Below, one piece after another: positions 35,504 to 43,351 of a stretch of DNA of 64,000 nucleotides. Source of the stretch: Lacustribacter sp964460315 (GTDB lineage Bacteria; Pseudomonadota; Gammaproteobacteria; Burkholderiales; Burkholderiaceae_A); contig CAYWPQ010000001.1 of the NCBI GenBank assembly GCA_964460315.1, forward strand, positions 1 through 64,000. The letters are read 5' to 3'. Position 1 is the first letter of the stretch; each line of letters starts with the position of its first letter. The position numbers were made by a program, and so were the translations under genes. The notes beneath the pieces are model-generated. The model did not search any database. It worked only from the letters and a program-made list of their open reading frames with translations, and was not told where the DNA came from.

Positions 35504-35565
35504 CCGAAGCCTTGAATTATATCCCATCCACCGCCCCTCCCTTGGTGGACTCATGCGCATCGCGG

Positions 35566-36057
35566 CTAGCGCCCAGAGGGTCGGCGAAGGAGGTCCAAGA
35601 GTTCGGTCAGAGAGCGTCGAAGCTCATGCGAATCAATGTCTGAGGCCATGGGTTCGGTCGAAGAATTCGTCACATCTGCGACGGACTCCTTCGAGGAAGA
35701 CACCGCAAGAAGCGCTGCCGCGGGAACTGAGTGGCCGTTGGCACTCGACATCGGAGTGACGTCTTGGGGGCTATCCGCGTTCCTTGCGCGGATGTCATGA
35801 AGCTGATTGCGCGCACCGCTAATGGTGAATCCTTGATCGTAAAGAAGCTCCCGAATCTTACGAATCAAAAGCACTTCGTGGTGCTGGTAATAACGCCGGT
35901 TGCCACGGCGTTTCATGGGTCGCAGCTGGGTGAATTCCTGTTCCCAGTAACGCAGAACGTGGGGCTTTACCGCACAAAGCTCACTGACCTCACCGATGGT
36001 GAAATAACGTTTGGCCGGTATGGTCGGCAGAGTGACGGTGGGCAGACGCGGATCCAT
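35566..36057 (-). CDS. MerR-family transcriptional regulator
   Basis: 163 residues. N-terminal winged helix: RYFTIGEVSELCAVKPHVLRYWEQEFTQLRPMKRRGNRRYYQHHEV (about 17-62), a MerR pattern, followed by a short helix (LLIRKIRELLYDQGFTISGARNQL) and a low-complexity tail. No metal-binding cysteines in the effector position, so this is not a classical metal sensor. It sits 2 nt after ihfA and before tRNA-Pro, a conserved position in proteobacteria; target genes are unknown. Confidence 0.92.
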   Translation of the reverse strand: MDPRLPTVTLPTIPAKRYFTIGEVSELCAVKPHVLRYWEQEFTQLRPMKRRGNRRYYQHHEVLLIRKIRELLYDQGFTISGARNQLHDIRARNADSPQDVTPMSSANGHSVPAAALLAVSSSKESVADVTNSSTEPMASDIDSHELRRSLTELLDLLRRPSGR

Positions 36058-36059
36058 GG

Positions 36060-36491
36060 CTAGGAGTCGTCATCAGCATAGGCATCCAGAGGCTGATTGC
36101 TTGGGTCCTGAACAAATGACTTCAACTTCTGGCTTGCGTGAAAGGTGACCACGCGGCGCGCGGCGATGGGGATGGATTCCCCGGTTTTTGGATTGCGTCC
36201 AGGGCGCTGCGGTTTGTCGCGAAGCTGAAAATTCCCGAAACCGGAGAGCTTGACCATCCGACCCTCCACGAGGGTCTCGCGGATCTCTTCGAAAAAGATG
36301 TCAACGACCTCTTTGGCCTCTCGCTTATTCAGACCCACCACCTCAAAAAGCAGGTCGGCCAGCTCGGCCTTGGTCAGGGTGTCGTCTTGCTGATGAAGAC
36401 CTGCATGGGCAAGCAAAGTGGACAAAATGAAAGCCTGATGTGTTGAGCGACGGTTATTGGCGAAGCCTTGCCGCAAATTCGGTTTGGACAT
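36060..36491 (-). CDS. ihfA: Integration host factor subunit alpha
   Basis: DNA-bending HU-family protein. The core LTKAELADLLFEVVGLNKREAKEVVDIFFEEIRETL, then VKLSGFGNFQLRDKPQRPGRNPKTGE and IPIAARRVVTFHASQKLK, is a clear IhfA signature. From the ATG at 36491 it would have 143 residues, with ~38 extra at the N-terminus and a 38-nt overlap with pheT. A downstream TTG start would give the usual ~105 residues, but no clear Shine-Dalgarno marks one. Start therefore uncertain. Operon position pheS-pheT-ihfA-merR is standard. Confidence 0.93.
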   Translation of the reverse strand: MSKPNLRQGFANNRRSTHQAFILSTLLAHAGLHQQDDTLTKAELADLLFEVVGLNKREAKEVVDIFFEEIRETLVEGRMVKLSGFGNFQLRDKPQRPGRNPKTGESIPIAARRVVTFHASQKLKSFVQDPSNQPLDAYADDDS

Positions 36492-38868
36492 ACTGGACGA
36501 TGCTTGCCATCAGGCCATCCACATCCGAGTCTTGCAGCGTTGCCTCCGGATTCTCGAGTATAAACCGGAAGGCAAGGCTTTTCTCCTTTTCGGACAAACC
36601 CTTACCTCGATAATCGTCAAAACACTTGATGTTTTTGATCCAAGCACCTTGTTTTGATTGGCTTTTTAGCTTTTTAAAGGCACTCAAAACCTGGCCAGCG
36701 GGCGTTTCTACCGGGAAAATGAAGGCAAGATCCCGAGAAACGCCGGGGAACTTGGAGACCTCCTCCGGTCGAGGCATGGGCAGGATTTGAAGCGGCTCGA
36801 GGAGCAGCTCAAACACGACCGGCGCCTCCGGAAGGTCAAACTCCTGAATCAGCTTGGGATGAAGCTCGCCCATCCAGCCGATCGGTTCACCTTCAAGCAA
36901 AACCTCGGCCGATCGACCGGGATGCATCGACGGAGGAGCATCATCTGAACGGCGGGTGGTGAGTTTCAGCGGAGCAGCCAGCGCCTCGAGATCGGCCTTC
37001 ACATCGAAGAAATCCACTCGGCGCGAAGTCTGGCCCCACTGGTCCTCGAACACCGGGCCAAAGGCAAGCCCAGCCAGACGAACCGGCTGATGAATCCCGT
37101 TCACCGTCCAATCGCCCGCTTCCGTGGCGTGGTGCTCGTGGAAGGTTCGGCCAATCTCAAAAATCCTCACCCGCGACTGCTGACGCGAGAGGTTCGTCTG
37201 CAAAGCGCCAATCAGGCCAGGCCAGAGACTTGTCCTCATGACCGACTGATGAGAAGCCATAGGGTTCAAAAGCTTCAGCGGAACCTCGGGCAACACCGCA
37301 AGAGAGGCCGACTCGCTCACGAAGCTGTAGGTCATGACCTCGTGGTAATCCTGGTCGACCATGCGGTCGCGCAGAGCCATGGCGGACCGATGGGTCTCGT
37401 TCGGGGAAGCCATCACGATACTCGCCTTGGGTGGGCGTGACGGAATGTTGTGAAAACCATGCACCCGAGCCACCTCTTCGATCAGGTCTTCTTCAATCTC
37501 AAGATCAAAACGAAAGCTTGGGGGCGTGACGGTGATCCGTTCATCGGCCACCTGGGTCTCAAAACCAAGTCGCTGGAAGATGGAGACACATTCCTCGGTA
37601 GTGACCGAGATGCCCAGAATTTTGTTGCAGCGAGATACGCGCATGCTCACCGGTTGACGCTTCGGTGTGGCGAGGGTTTGGTCATTCAATGGCCCTGCCT
37701 CACCACCACAGATCGTCTGAACAAGATGGGTGATGTAGTCGACATGAGCCGCGGTCGTGGTCCAGTCCACTCCTCGCTCAAAACGATGCGCAGCGTCCGT
37801 GGAGAAGTTGTACTTCCTGGCCTTTCCACGAATGGCATCGGGCCACCAAAAGGCAGCCTCAATGAAGATGTTTTCGGTGTTCTCACTGACGGCCGTTGCA
37901 TCGCCGCCCATGATGCCCGCCATGGCGATCGGGCCGGACTCATCAGCAATCACGCCAATCTCTGGGGCCAAGGTCAGCGTTTGCTCGTTTAACAGCTTGA
38001 TGGTTTCGTGTGGCTTGGCCCAACGTACCGTCAGCCCGCCACGGACATGCTGAAGATCGAAAATGTGATTCGGTCTTCCCAACTCAAGCATGACGTAATT
38101 GGAGATATCGACCAACACCGAAATGGGTCTCTGACCCGCCTGCTCCAGTCGCGTTCGCATCCATTCGGGCGTGGCGGCCTTTGCATTCACACCGGTCATG
38201 ACTCGACCTGAGAAACGGCCACATAGATCGGAGGATGCAATGCTGACTTCAATACTGTTTTGAATGGTCGGCGCCACCGCCGGCCACTTGGGTTCACATC
38301 GCGTCGCACCCGTGAGCGCAGAGACTTCGCGGGCAACACCGGCGATGGACAAGCAGTCCGCGCGGTTCGGGGTGAGCTTCAGCGTGAAGACTTTCGCATC
38401 AAGATCAAGCGCTTGGCGAAGATCGTCACCAAGACTGGATGCAAGGCGATCCGGCAGTGCCATGAGGCCCTGGGAATCGTCTGCGATCCCAAGCTCTTTG
38501 GCCGAACACAACATGCCTTGGCTTTCAACACCACGCATCTTGGCGCGCTTGATCTTGAAACCACCGGGCAACACCGCCCCTTCGGTGGCGCAGGCGACCA
38601 ACATCTGGGCCGCAACGTTCGGTGCGCCGCAGACAATCTGCAGTGGCTCGCCGCCTTGGCCGACATCGACACGACAGACACGCAGCCGATCGGCATCAGG
38701 ATGAGGCTCACAGGAGATCACCCTTGCCACCACCACACCACTGAATTCAGGGGCAAGCGGCTCAAGGTCTTCAACCTCAAGGCCAGCCATGGTCAGGGTT
38801 TCAGCGAGGGCCTCGCTGCTGATCGAGGGATTCACTTGGCTTCGAAGCCAGTTTTCGGGAACTCTCAT
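36454..38868 (-). CDS. pheT: Phenylalanyl-tRNA synthetase beta subunit
   Basis: 804 residues from the ATG at 38868 (MRVPENWLRSQVNP); the frame is open further upstream into pheS. Domains in order: N-terminal, tRNA-binding EMAP-like (VVVARVISCEPHPDADRLRVC), B3/B4 editing domain, B5, the catalytic-like core (LLNPMASHQSVMRTSLWPGL) and a C-terminal anticodon-binding fold (KFPGVSRDLAFIF). Forms the alpha2beta2 enzyme with PheS, 7 nt upstream. Confidence 0.97.
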   Translation of the reverse strand: MRVPENWLRSQVNPSISSEALAETLTMAGLEVEDLEPLAPEFSGVVVARVISCEPHPDADRLRVCRVDVGQGGEPLQIVCGAPNVAAQMLVACATEGAVLPGGFKIKRAKMRGVESQGMLCSAKELGIADDSQGLMALPDRLASSLGDDLRQALDLDAKVFTLKLTPNRADCLSIAGVAREVSALTGATRCEPKWPAVAPTIQNSIEVSIASSDLCGRFSGRVMTGVNAKAATPEWMRTRLEQAGQRPISVLVDISNYVMLELGRPNHIFDLQHVRGGLTVRWAKPHETIKLLNEQTLTLAPEIGVIADESGPIAMAGIMGGDATAVSENTENIFIEAAFWWPDAIRGKARKYNFSTDAAHRFERGVDWTTTAAHVDYITHLVQTICGGEAGPLNDQTLATPKRQPVSMRVSRCNKILGISVTTEECVSIFQRLGFETQVADERITVTPPSFRFDLEIEEDLIEEVARVHGFHNIPSRPPKASIVMASPNETHRSAMALRDRMVDQDYHEVMTYSFVSESASLAVLPEVPLKLLNPMASHQSVMRTSLWPGLIGALQTNLSRQQSRVRIFEIGRTFHEHHATEAGDWTVNGIHQPVRLAGLAFGPVFEDQWGQTSRRVDFFDVKADLEALAAPLKLTTRRSDDAPPSMHPGRSAEVLLEGEPIGWMGELHPKLIQEFDLPEAPVVFELLLEPLQILPMPRPEEVSKFPGVSRDLAFIFPVETPAGQVLSAFKKLKSQSKQGAWIKNIKCFDDYRGKGLSEKEKSLAFRFILENPEATLQDSDVDGLMASIVQYVQTEFAARLRQ

Positions 38869-38875
38869 GGCTTCC

Positions 38876-39892
38876 TTAGGCGAACTGTCGCAAGAAACGC
38901 AAATCGTTTTCAAAGAAGAGACGCAGATCACCAATGCCGTATCGGAGCATCGTCATCCGCTCAAGCCCGCTTCCAAAGGCAAAGCCAACATAACGCTCCG
39001 GGTCGAGTCCAAAGTTCTCGATCACTCGGGGGTGAACCTGACCCGAACCCGAGATCTCGAGCCAGCGCCCCTTCAGGGGGCCCGAGTCAAAGCGCATATC
39101 GATCTCCGCCGAGGGTTCGGTAAAAGGGAAAAAGGACGGACGAAAACGAACCTGAAGCTGGGTGGTCTCGAAAAACTCTTGAAGAAAGTTGGTATAGACG
39201 CCTTTTAGGTCCGCAAAGGAGATGTCTTCCGCAATCCAAAGGCCCTCCACCTGATGAAACATGGGGGAATGGGTGGCGTCGCTGTCGACACGGTAGGTAC
39301 GACCGGGCGCAATCACCTTGATGGGAGGCTGGTGCGTCTTGGCATAACGGACCTGCATGGGGCTGGTATGGGTACGCAACAACAAAGGAAGACCATGCTC
39401 ATCTTGTTTCTCAAGATAAAAGGTGTCTTGCATGGAACGGGCCGGATGATTTTCAGGGTTATTCAAGGCCGTGAAGTTCATCCAATCCGTCTCGATTTCT
39501 GGTCCATCAGCCACTTCAAAGCCGATGGAGCGGAAGATCTCTTCCACGCGCCGCCAGGTGCGTATCACCGGATGAATCGAACCCACACCGCGCCCACGAC
39601 CGGGCAGGGAGACGTCGATCGATTCGGCGGCAAGACGCTCTTGCAGCTCGGCATGCGCCAGGAACTGACGACGGGATTGAAGAAGCTGTTCGATTTGTTC
39701 CTTGGCCCGATTGATCTCAGCGCCCACCGCTTTTCTGGTGTCGGGGTCAAGCTGACCGAGGGCCTTCAGGCGTTCGGTGATGACACCACTTTTCCCGATC
39801 CAGCGAGCCTTCGCATGGTCGAGGTCGGCGGGTGTCGCCGCCTGGGAGAATGCTTGTTCAGCGTCGCGAACGAGCTGATCGAGATCGGTCAT
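38876..39892 (-). CDS. pheS: Phenylalanyl-tRNA synthetase alpha subunit
   Basis: 338 residues, catalytic subunit. N-terminal coiled-coil arm (about 1-90), then class II motifs: motif 2 region with TSPMQVRYAKTHQPPIKVIAPGRTYR and motif 3 VGFAFGSGLERMTMLRYGI. A short hairpin-containing gap separates it from rplT. An in-frame-independent ORF of 20 codons overlaps its start but has only one Phe codon. Confidence 0.98.
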   Translation of the reverse strand: MTDLDQLVRDAEQAFSQAATPADLDHAKARWIGKSGVITERLKALGQLDPDTRKAVGAEINRAKEQIEQLLQSRRQFLAHAELQERLAAESIDVSLPGRGRGVGSIHPVIRTWRRVEEIFRSIGFEVADGPEIETDWMNFTALNNPENHPARSMQDTFYLEKQDEHGLPLLLRTHTSPMQVRYAKTHQPPIKVIAPGRTYRVDSDATHSPMFHQVEGLWIAEDISFADLKGVYTNFLQEFFETTQLQVRFRPSFFPFTEPSAEIDMRFDSGPLKGRWLEISGSGQVHPRVIENFGLDPERYVGFAFGSGLERMTMLRYGIGDLRLFFENDLRFLRQFA

Positions 39893-39952
39893 AGGATGCC
39901 CAAATCAAAACAAGATTGAACGAGGTGCAACGAGTTCATGAGCCCAGGGGGC

Positions 39953-39976
39953 ATCGACTCCAGACCTGGAGTCGAT
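39953..39976. promoter_or_regulatory. Strong hairpin between rplT and pheS
   Basis: ATCGACTCCAG and CTGGAGTCGAT form perfect 11-bp arms around a 2-nt centre, in the 109-nt leader of pheS. No T-run follows on either strand. It could be an RNA processing or stability element or an attenuator half; no Phe-rich leader peptide accompanies it. Confidence 0.6.
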
Positions 39977-40001
39977 GATTTGAAGCGATTGTTTGAAACG
40001 A

Positions 40002-40361
40002 CTAACGACCGAGTGCCGCCTTGACGGTGGCAACGATCGAGGCAAAGGCTGGCTTATCCATCACGGCGAGGTCGGCCAAGACTTTGCGGTCCAGATCGAT
40101 ATTCGCCTTCTTCAGGCCGGCAATGAACCGGCTGTAGTTGATGTCGAGCGAGCGGCATGCGGCGTTGATACGCGTGATCCAGAGCGCACGGAATACGCGC
40201 TTGCGGTTGCGTCGATCGCGGTAGGCGTATTGGCCTGCCCGCATGACGGCCTGCTTGGCGACTCGAAAGACATTGTTGCGACGGCCACGATAGCCCTTGG
40301 CCATGGCCAAGATCTTTTTGTGACGGGCTCTTGCGGTAACTCCACGTTTTACGCGAGGCAT
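40002..40361 (-). CDS. rplT: 50S ribosomal protein L20
   Basis: 119 residues, standard length. MPRVKRGVTARARHKKIL start, KGYRGRRNNVFRVAKQAVMRAGQYAYRDRR and FRALWITRINAACR are diagnostic. L20 also autoregulates the rpmI-rplT pair in several bacteria. 12 nt downstream of rpmI. Confidence 0.99.
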   Translation of the reverse strand: MPRVKRGVTARARHKKILAMAKGYRGRRNNVFRVAKQAVMRAGQYAYRDRRNRKRVFRALWITRINAACRSLDINYSRFIAGLKKANIDLDRKVLADLAVMDKPAFASIVATVKAALGR

Positions 40362-40373
40362 TGTTCTTCTCCT

Positions 40374-40571
40374 TTACGCGTAGGGCATCATGGCTCGGAC
40401 ATGCTTGATGTCGGACTCATGAACGGTGAGGGTTCCACGCAGCTGACGCTTGTTCTTGGTGGTGCGCTTGGTCAGGATGTGGCGCTTGGTGGCGTGCGCA
40501 CGCTTGATCGACCCGCTTCCGCGAGCCTGAAAGCGCTTGGCAGCCGCTTTTTTGGTCTTCATTTTGGGCAT
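40374..40571 (-). CDS. rpmI: 50S ribosomal protein L35
   Basis: 65 residues. MPKMKTKKAAAKRFQARGSG, HILTKRTTKNKRQLRGT and the C-terminal HVRAMMPYA are typical. The 185-nt leader between infC and rpmI could carry an L20 operator; I did not identify a clear fold there, only a short heptamer repeat. Confidence 0.99.
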   Translation of the reverse strand: MPKMKTKKAAAKRFQARGSGSIKRAHATKRHILTKRTTKNKRQLRGTLTVHESDIKHVRAMMPYA

Positions 40572-40699
40572 GAAATGCTCCGTTTTTTTAACACCCGCTC
40601 AGGTGGCAGTGACTGGCCCCAAGGCCCTCGGTCAACGCACTTTAACAACCTGGCAAGGCGATTCTTTGCCGTCTTACTTCTTGCTTCTTACAACCAACA

Positions 40700-40720
40700 A
40701 CAGACTACAGACTACAAACT
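40700..40720. repeat. Three tandem copies of a heptamer in the infC-rpmI intergenic region
   Basis: ACAGACT, ACAGACT, ACAAACT in direct tandem within the otherwise non-coding 185-nt leader of rpmI. Too short to interpret; may be slippage-derived. Confidence 0.5.
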
Positions 40721-40756
40721 CTGAAACACGTCGGTCCAACTGAAACAGCCAACGAT

Positions 40757-41278
40757 TTACTTCTTCTTCTTCGGTGAGATCACCATCACCATCTGGCGAC
40801 CCTCAAGCTTGGGCATCTGCTCCACAACAGCGATCTCGTCGAGTTCGGTGCGAAGCCTTTCAAGCATTCGCACGCCGAATTCCTGGTGGGCCATTTCCCG
40901 GCCCCGAAAACGAAGTGTGATTTTGACCTTATCACCCTCTTCCAAAAACCTGGTGACATTCCGAAACTTCACCTGGTAGTCGTTCTCATCGGTACCCGGC
41001 CGGAATTTCACCTCTTTAACCTGAATCACTTTTTGCTTCAGCCGGGCATCGTGAGCACGTTTTTGCTCTTGGTACTTGAACTTCCCGTAGTCCATGAGCT
41101 TGCAAACGGGAGGTTCAGCCTGAGGCGCGATTTCCACCAGATCAACGTCGGCTTCGTCGGCCATTAACAAGGCCTGTGCAACTTTGACAATTCCTAGTGC
41201 TTCGTTATCCACGCCAACCAAACGAATTTCAGGCGCGTTAATTTCCCCATTGATGCGATGCGAACGATCTGTAGCGAT
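40757..41278 (-). CDS. infC: Translation initiation factor IF-3 with a non-AUG start
   Basis: IF3 keeps ribosomal subunits apart and proofreads start codons. The homologous N-terminus (ATDRSHRINGEINAPEIRLV) can only begin at ATC (41278) or the adjacent ATA (41281); AGAAGGA lies 8 nt before the ATC. This gives 173 residues, the normal length, while the first ordinary start (TTG 41221) would cut the N-domain. Rare AUU/AUC starts are the known autoregulation device of infC. C-domain motifs: VKFRPGTDENDYQVK, KITLRFRGREMAHQ, ending in PKKKK. 39 nt after thrS. Confidence 0.95.
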   Translation of the reverse strand: MATDRSHRINGEINAPEIRLVGVDNEALGIVKVAQALLMADEADVDLVEIAPQAEPPVCKLMDYGKFKYQEQKRAHDARLKQKVIQVKEVKFRPGTDENDYQVKFRNVTRFLEEGDKVKITLRFRGREMAHQEFGVRMLERLRTELDEIAVVEQMPKLEGRQMVMVISPKKKK

Positions 41279-41317
41279 TATTGTGTTCCTTCTAAACGTC
41301 TAAAAAAATTGACGCCT

Positions 41318-43225
41318 TCACTGCCGGGCGCTGATCTCTTGATCGAGCTTCTGGCAAAAGGCGTCTGCGGCCATTGCACCGAGATCAGCACCCCCTCGGG
41401 CACGGACGGTGACCTGCCCCGACACCTTTTCTTTGTCACCAACGACCAAGACGTAAGGCACCTTTTGCAGGCTTAACTCTCTGATTTTAAGGGAGATTTT
41501 CTCACTTCGCAAATCCGCCTGGGCGCGAAAGCCACGGCTTTGCAGGGTTTTCGCCACACTTTCAGCGTAATCCGCCTGGGCATCGGTGATGGAGGCCACG
41601 ACCACCTGCACCGGTGAGAGCCAGACCGGCATAGCTCCGGCGAAGTTTTCAATGAGGATTCCGATGAACCGCTCAAGCGACCCCACGATGGCCCGGTGGA
41701 GCATCACGGGAGGCTTTCGGGTGTTATCGGCGTCGACGAATTCGGCCCCAAGGCGCACCGGCATGTTGAAGTCAACCTGAATCGTGCCGCACTGCCAGAC
41801 CCGTCCGAGGGAGTCCTTCAGGGAATATTCAATCTTCGGGCCATAAAACGCGCCCTCGCCCTTGAGTTCTTCCCATGCCACGCCCACGCTATCAAGCGCC
41901 TGGGCCAGTGCCCTCTCGGCCTTGTCCCAGCTTTCATCCGAACCGACCCGATTCGCCGGGCGGGTTGAGAGCCGATAAATGACATTCTCAAACCCAAAAT
42001 CGCGATAGACCTGCAAGAGCTTGCGAGTGAAGGCATCCACCTCGGACTGAATCTGATCTTCCGTGCAGAAAATATGACCGTCGTCTTGGGTGAATCCGCG
42101 GACCCTCAGCAGGCCATGAAGGCTGCCCGATGATTCATTGCGATGGCATGACCCGAATTCACCGTAACGCAGGGGAAGATCGCGATAACTGCGAAGGCCG
42201 GAATTGAAGACCTGAATGTGCCCCGGACAGTTCATCGGCTTGACTGCGTAATCGCGGTTTTCCGAGGCGGTGGTGAACATATTGTCTTTGTAATGTTCCC
42301 AATGACCCGAGGCCTCCCAGAGCGAGCGGTCCAGAATCTGCGGACAACGAACTTCTTGATAGCCGCTCTCGACGTAGACCTTCCTTAAGTACTGCTCGAC
42401 CTGCTGCCAAATGGACCAGCCCTTGGGATGCCAGAACACCATTCCCGGCGCATTGTCTTGCATATGAAAAAGATCAAGGGCCTTGCCAAGCTTTCGGTGA
42501 TCGCGCTTTTCAGCCTCTTCGAGCTGATGCAGGTAGGCCTCGAGCTCTTCTTTTTTTGCAAAGGCCGTGCCGTAAACCCGCTGAAGCATTTCGTTGCGAT
42601 GGTCGCCACGCCAATAGGCACCGGCAACCTTCATGAGCTTGAAGACCTTTAACTTCCCTGTGGACGGCACATGAGGGCCACGACAGAGGTCGACGAAGTC
42701 ACCCTCGCGATAAAGCGAGATCGGCTGATCCGCAGGGATCGAGCCGATGATCTCCGCCTTGTATTTTTCGCCCATGCCCAAAAAGAGCTTCACGGCGTCG
42801 TCACGATTCCAAACCTCGCGGACCACAGGCTCGTCCCGGGCCGCGAGCTCTCGCATCTTGGCCTCAATGGCCTCGAGGTCTTCGGGTGTGAGGGGACGCT
42901 CGTAGGAGAAATCGTAATAGAAGCCGTTTTCGATCACTGGGCCAATCGTGACCTGAAGCCCGGGAAAGAGCTTCTGCGCAGCATAGGCAAGAAGGTGGGC
43001 GCTCGAATGCCGAATGATCTCGAGGCCTTCGGCATCTTTTTCGGTGACGATGGCAAGACGAACATCGCGATCAATGAGGAAACTGGTGTCGACCAATTCG
43101 CCGTCGACCTTACCCGCGATCGCTGCTTTGGCAAGGCCTGCACCAATGCTTGCGGCAACTTCGGCCACCTTCACCGGCTGAGGAAAGGATTTCACAGCGC
43201 CATCGGGAAGCGTGATGTTGACCAT
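41318..43225 (-). CDS. thrS: Threonyl-tRNA synthetase
   Basis: 635 residues. N-terminal TGS domain (1-65), editing domain (HSSAHLLAYAAQKLFPG with the HxxxH site; later a conserved Cys/His region CRGPHVPSTG), class II core (CPGHIQVFNSGLRSYRDLPLRYGEFGSCHRNE; FTQDDGHIFC; HRAIVGSLERFIGIL) and an anticodon-binding domain at the C-terminus. Follows tRNA-Val by 50 nt on the same strand. Confidence 0.98.
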   Translation of the reverse strand: MVNITLPDGAVKSFPQPVKVAEVAASIGAGLAKAAIAGKVDGELVDTSFLIDRDVRLAIVTEKDAEGLEIIRHSSAHLLAYAAQKLFPGLQVTIGPVIENGFYYDFSYERPLTPEDLEAIEAKMRELAARDEPVVREVWNRDDAVKLFLGMGEKYKAEIIGSIPADQPISLYREGDFVDLCRGPHVPSTGKLKVFKLMKVAGAYWRGDHRNEMLQRVYGTAFAKKEELEAYLHQLEEAEKRDHRKLGKALDLFHMQDNAPGMVFWHPKGWSIWQQVEQYLRKVYVESGYQEVRCPQILDRSLWEASGHWEHYKDNMFTTASENRDYAVKPMNCPGHIQVFNSGLRSYRDLPLRYGEFGSCHRNESSGSLHGLLRVRGFTQDDGHIFCTEDQIQSEVDAFTRKLLQVYRDFGFENVIYRLSTRPANRVGSDESWDKAERALAQALDSVGVAWEELKGEGAFYGPKIEYSLKDSLGRVWQCGTIQVDFNMPVRLGAEFVDADNTRKPPVMLHRAIVGSLERFIGILIENFAGAMPVWLSPVQVVVASITDAQADYAESVAKTLQSRGFRAQADLRSEKISLKIRELSLQKVPYVLVVGDKEKVSGQVTVRARGGADLGAMAADAFCQKLDQEISARQ

Positions 43226-43274
43226 ACGAGCGTGTTGCCAGCAGAGATTAAGTGGTTACGGCTTCGAAATTGAT

Positions 43275-43351
43275 TGGTAGGCGCGATTGGACTCGAACCA
43301 ACGACCCCCACCATGTCAAGGTGGTGCTCTAACCAGCTGAGCTACGCGCCT
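43275..43351 (-). tRNA. tRNA-Val (anticodon GAC), overlapping the end of ppx
   Basis: 77 nt, CCA encoded. Acceptor AGGCGCG / CGCGCCT, D-arm TAGCTCAGCTGGTTAGAGC, anticodon stem CCACC / GGTGG with loop TTGACAT (anticodon GAC), T-loop TTCGAGT. Its first 10 nt are also the last codons of ppx, and its bases 8-10 supply the ppx TAG stop codon. Confidence 0.97.

Noticed and set aside
39893..39955. 20-codon ORF ending on the pheS start as a pheM-like leader peptide
   Set aside because: Only one Phe codon and no following terminator, so it does not fit a Phe attenuator.
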